From positions 2,480,001 to 2,544,000 of the forward strand of contig NZ_CP038492.1 in assembly GCF_004751985.1 (NCBI RefSeq): 64,000 nucleotides of DNA, given 5' to 3'. This stretch comes from Rhodophyticola sp. CCM32. GTDB taxonomy: Bacteria; Pseudomonadota; Alphaproteobacteria; Rhodobacterales; Rhodobacteraceae. The number at the start of each line of letters is the position of its first letter. Position 1 is the stretch's first letter. The translations under genes and the position numbers were made by a program. The notes beneath the pieces were generated by a model, which did not search any database, had not been told where the DNA came from, and was given only the letters and a program-made list of their open reading frames with translations. Below are positions 62,056-64,000 of the stretch, piece by piece.

Positions 62056-63090
62056 TCATCCGGGTCGGACCTGACTGGCCATTGCGGTTGGGTTGTAAAA
62101 CGTGTGCCGTGCCCGCCCTCTTTTCTTCGAGGTATAAAGCGCCTGATCTGCGTCACTCAACAGTTGATCCACCGTCGGGTTGGTATAATAGCGCGACAAC
62201 GTGGTCCCGATCGAGGCTGAGATGCGGCAGGTCTTATCCTGAAACAGGGTTGGTTCCTCCAGCCGGTCGATCAGCCGCAACGCGATCCGTTCCAGCAGAT
62301 CGGGGTCATCACAATCCTGGAACAGCATAACAAACTCATCCCCGCCCATGCGGGCCACAATATCGCTTTTGCGCAGTTCGGCACAAAGCACAGCGGCCAC
62401 ATGTGTCAGCACATGGTCGCCTGCGGCATGGCCCAGCGTGTCATTGACCTGTTTGAAATAATCCAGATCCAGATGCATCAGCCCATACCGCGATTGCGGA
62501 TCGCTCAACGTGCGGGACAGGGCCATATCCATCGCCCGGCGATTGGCAAGCCCGGTCAGCGTGTCGGTCAGCGCCTGTTCTTCCGCCACCATCCGCGCGG
62601 CTTGCAGCCTTTCGGTCAGCATCTGCGATTCCTGTGCAGTCAGTGCAATCGCTTCTCTGAGGTAGAGCAGATCAACCGTTTGATCGCAGGGCGCAAAATC
62701 CCCCAATGTCAGGTGCCATTCGGCAACCGCCTGGGCAAATGACACTCCAAGCGAGATGTTCACAAACGCGCCGGTATCGCCGGGCAGCGTCACCACCATA
62801 CCCCGCAATGTCAGATGCGGGGCCGCATTCAGTGTCAGCGTCAGGCGCTGGCCCTGCAAAGACATCAGATCAGGCAGCTTGCTGACCAGTCGCGGGCGTT
62901 TCAGCGTCATCAGGTCAAAGATGCTGCCGCCGATGATATCCACATGCCCCACCATCTTGCGAAAGGTCGGCCCGGCACGGACGATCTGCCCCTTGGGGCT
63001 CAGCCAGACATGCAGGGGCATCAACCGGTCCAGCGCAACACCAGACAGGCCAATCAGCGGATCGGGATTTATCTTTTCCACCCCGGTCAT
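62056..63090 (-). CDS. Diguanylate cyclase with H-NOX-associated N-terminal domain
   Basis: c-di-GMP synthase of 344 residues. Residues about 15-125 resemble the heme-NO-binding-associated (HNOBA) domain, then a short helical linker (about 145-172), then GGDEF. The active site G249-G-D-E-F253 is intact, and an inhibitory I-site R240-x-x-D243 lies five residues before it. It overlaps the H-NOX-like gene by four bases, so the pair forms a sensor-effector unit controlling c-di-GMP, probably affecting attachment or motility. Confidence 0.9.
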   Translation of the reverse strand: MTGVEKINPDPLIGLSGVALDRLMPLHVWLSPKGQIVRAGPTFRKMVGHVDIIGGSIFDLMTLKRPRLVSKLPDLMSLQGQRLTLTLNAAPHLTLRGMVVTLPGDTGAFVNISLGVSFAQAVAEWHLTLGDFAPCDQTVDLLYLREAIALTAQESQMLTERLQAARMVAEEQALTDTLTGLANRRAMDMALSRTLSDPQSRYGLMHLDLDYFKQVNDTLGHAAGDHVLTHVAAVLCAELRKSDIVARMGGDEFVMLFQDCDDPDLLERIALRLIDRLEEPTLFQDKTCRISASIGTTLSRYYTNPTVDQLLSDADQALYTSKKRGRARHTFYNPTAMASQVRPG

Positions 63091-63674
63091 GACACCCGTG
63101 TTCCCAGTTCAAAGGCCTGCCCGGCAGAAAACTGCGTCTCCAGCAGTTCGATAACCAGCGTCTCCCGCCCGTTTTCGCCAATCTCTGAATCCAGAAGCAC
63201 CAAAGCGCCATAATCATCAGCCATCACCCTGAGCGTTCCCAGAAGAACAGACCCGATGCCGGGCAAGGCCCATTTCGTTTCCAGAATGAACCGGCGCGGG
63301 CCGTCTGCATGCAGCGCGATCTCGGGCATATCGAGATCGGGCAAGGCCATTCGGGCGCGGCCCGGAAGCTCCTCAAGCGATTGCAGGAATTCCAGAAATG
63401 TCGCGCCGCCAAACCGCAGCAATCGGCGCACGGGCTCCCTCTCTGGGGTAGACACCAGCCAGATCCCGATATCTTCCAGGATCACCGCCGCTTCTTTCTG
63501 CAGAACAAAACAGGTCGCGGCCACGAGCTTGAGGGTAAGCCTGACCTCGTAATGCAGCATGGATTCGAACTCTTCAAAAGGCAGCCCGGCCTGATTGCGC
63601 ACCTCGGTCCATGTCTCGGGGCCATAGGTATCTTTCAAGAATTCCTGCAACGCCCGATTGACCAGACCATGCAT
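63087..63674 (-). CDS. H-NOX-like (heme NO-binding domain) protein without the proximal histidine
   Basis: A 195-residue H-NOX-fold protein; 'MHGLVNRALQEFLKDTYGPE' and 'RRLLRFGGATFLEFLQSL' match the family. In heme-binding members a histidine follows 'LDDL' near residue 102 and a Y-x-S-x-R motif sits near 131-135. Here the first site reads 'LEELPGRAR' (P104) and the second 'LETKW', so both heme contacts are missing. It may sense something else or bind a different cofactor. It is co-transcribed with the GGDEF gene. Confidence 0.85.
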   Translation of the reverse strand: MHGLVNRALQEFLKDTYGPETWTEVRNQAGLPFEEFESMLHYEVRLTLKLVAATCFVLQKEAAVILEDIGIWLVSTPEREPVRRLLRFGGATFLEFLQSLEELPGRARMALPDLDMPEIALHADGPRRFILETKWALPGIGSVLLGTLRVMADDYGALVLLDSEIGENGRETLVIELLETQFSAGQAFELGTRVS

Positions 63675-63884
63675 ATTGACCCTTCCCGCAACTCATATGC
63701 GGCTGTGATAGTCAGAAAAGCGTAAAGAAACCGTTGGCAGAGGTGTTTAGCCAAGCCTCAACCGTAAGATGATTCTGTTAGGTACTCTTAACCACTAGGT
63801 GCATATTGATTGATAAATAGGACCAATGGCCCTATCTTGAGACCATCAAAGGGTAACAGAGCCAAGTTATAACAAGGGGTAAAT
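63675..63884. other. Divergent promoter region
   Basis: About 210 AT-richer bases between the H-NOX-like gene (minus) and a truncated plus-strand gene. It presumably holds both promoters. I see no clear operator or RNA structure. Confidence 0.4.
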
Positions 63885-64000
63885 ATGACACGTCAAGAAC
63901 AAACTCTTGCAGATGACAAGATGCGTGCCGAGATCGCCAAGCTGCTTGCAGAAACCCGGCATATCGGAGTTAACACCTTTCTCGCCCCTGCTCTTGCCGC
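63885..64000 (+). CDS. Hypothetical protein, 3' partial
   Basis: The first 38 residues of an open frame running off the window end, starting MTRQEQTLADDKMRAEIAKL and continuing with a helical, charged stretch that turns hydrophobic near the end. AAGGGG six bases upstream supports the start. The pattern (polar helix then a hydrophobic segment) suggests a small membrane-anchored protein. I do not recognise it. Confidence 0.5.
   Translation, partial: MTRQEQTLADDKMRAEIAKLLAETRHIGVNTFLAPALA

Noticed and set aside
61850..62074. Short plus-strand frame of 74 codons covering the repeat
   Set aside because: Its translation matches only the frame created by the other repeat copy, so it reflects the repeat rather than a gene.
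1..64000. tRNA, rRNA, CRISPR arrays, prophage, riboswitches, replication origin
   Set aside because: No cloverleaf, spaced repeat array, phage structural gene, conserved aptamer or iteron/DnaA-box cluster was noticed by eye; a covariance-model scan would be needed to exclude small RNAs.

Overview
The window reads as a chromosomal or large-replicon segment of a high-GC alphaproteobacterium, most likely a marine Rhodobacterales (Roseobacter-group) heterotroph. This rests on the gene families (paired TRAP and ABC importers, CuyA/HpsN-type organosulfonate genes, several sulfatases, VanA/VanB-type Rieske systems, an H-NOX/GGDEF pair) and on remnants of insertion sequences. It carries no ribosomal, tRNA or core housekeeping genes. 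It is an accessory catabolic region made of consecutive uptake-plus-degradation modules, each with its own regulator.

Layout. (1) 1-9.4 kb, plus strand: sugar ABC importer, YesL-like membrane protein, ABC ATPase, sulfatase, GH2 beta-mannosidase-like enzyme and LacI regulator, a small system for a sulfated mannoside-like glycan. (2) 9.7-18.1 kb: Rieske oxygenase, LysR, an M29/NicX-like metalloenzyme, a polar amino-acid type ABC importer, an AhpD-like protein and an XRE-cupin regulator, probably for a small nitrogen-containing or aromatic acid. (3) 18.3-34.3 kb: a tightly overlapping operon of Rieske oxygenase, reductase, CoA ligase, thiolase-fold protein without its cysteine, DUF35-pseudo-SDR fusion, isatin-hydrolase/formamidase-type cyclase and SDR, next to IorAB, two MarR regulators and a TRAP importer. 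I read this as an indole-3-acetate (or close relative) pathway running through isatin and isatinate. (4) 34.5-42.9 kb: two long arylsulfatases around a LysR gene and a sulfonate/sulfate-ester type ABC importer. (5) 43.2-61.8 kb: two convergent organosulfonate operons. The plus-strand one has a CuyA-like sulfo-lyase, DegT aminotransferase, Asp/Glu-type racemase, TauABC-like importer, HpsN-like dehydrogenase and a putative sulfate/sulfite exporter. The minus-strand one has a TRAP importer, a second HpsN, SDR, zinc alcohol dehydrogenase and FMN hydroxyacid dehydrogenase, with a divergent LacI gene and a UspA gene. (6) 62-63.7 kb: GGDEF cyclase plus an H-NOX-like sensor lacking the expected heme histidine.

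The modules share a logic: capture of dissolved marine or algal organics (sulfated sugars, sulfate esters, C3 sulfonates, aromatic acids) and feeding into central metabolism. Organic sulfur is a recurring theme (three sulfatases, sulfo-lyase, two HpsN, exporter).

Structural oddities. Two genes (iorA and a TRAP dctP) are broken by apparent single-base losses in G/C runs, which may be assembly errors. A roughly 92-bp palindromic repeat occurs in two inverted copies 44 kb apart, and a second palindromic element lies beside one copy. Remnants of an IS5-type transposase and a WGR-domain gene lie between genes. All functional assignments come from reading motifs and context by eye; no database search was run.
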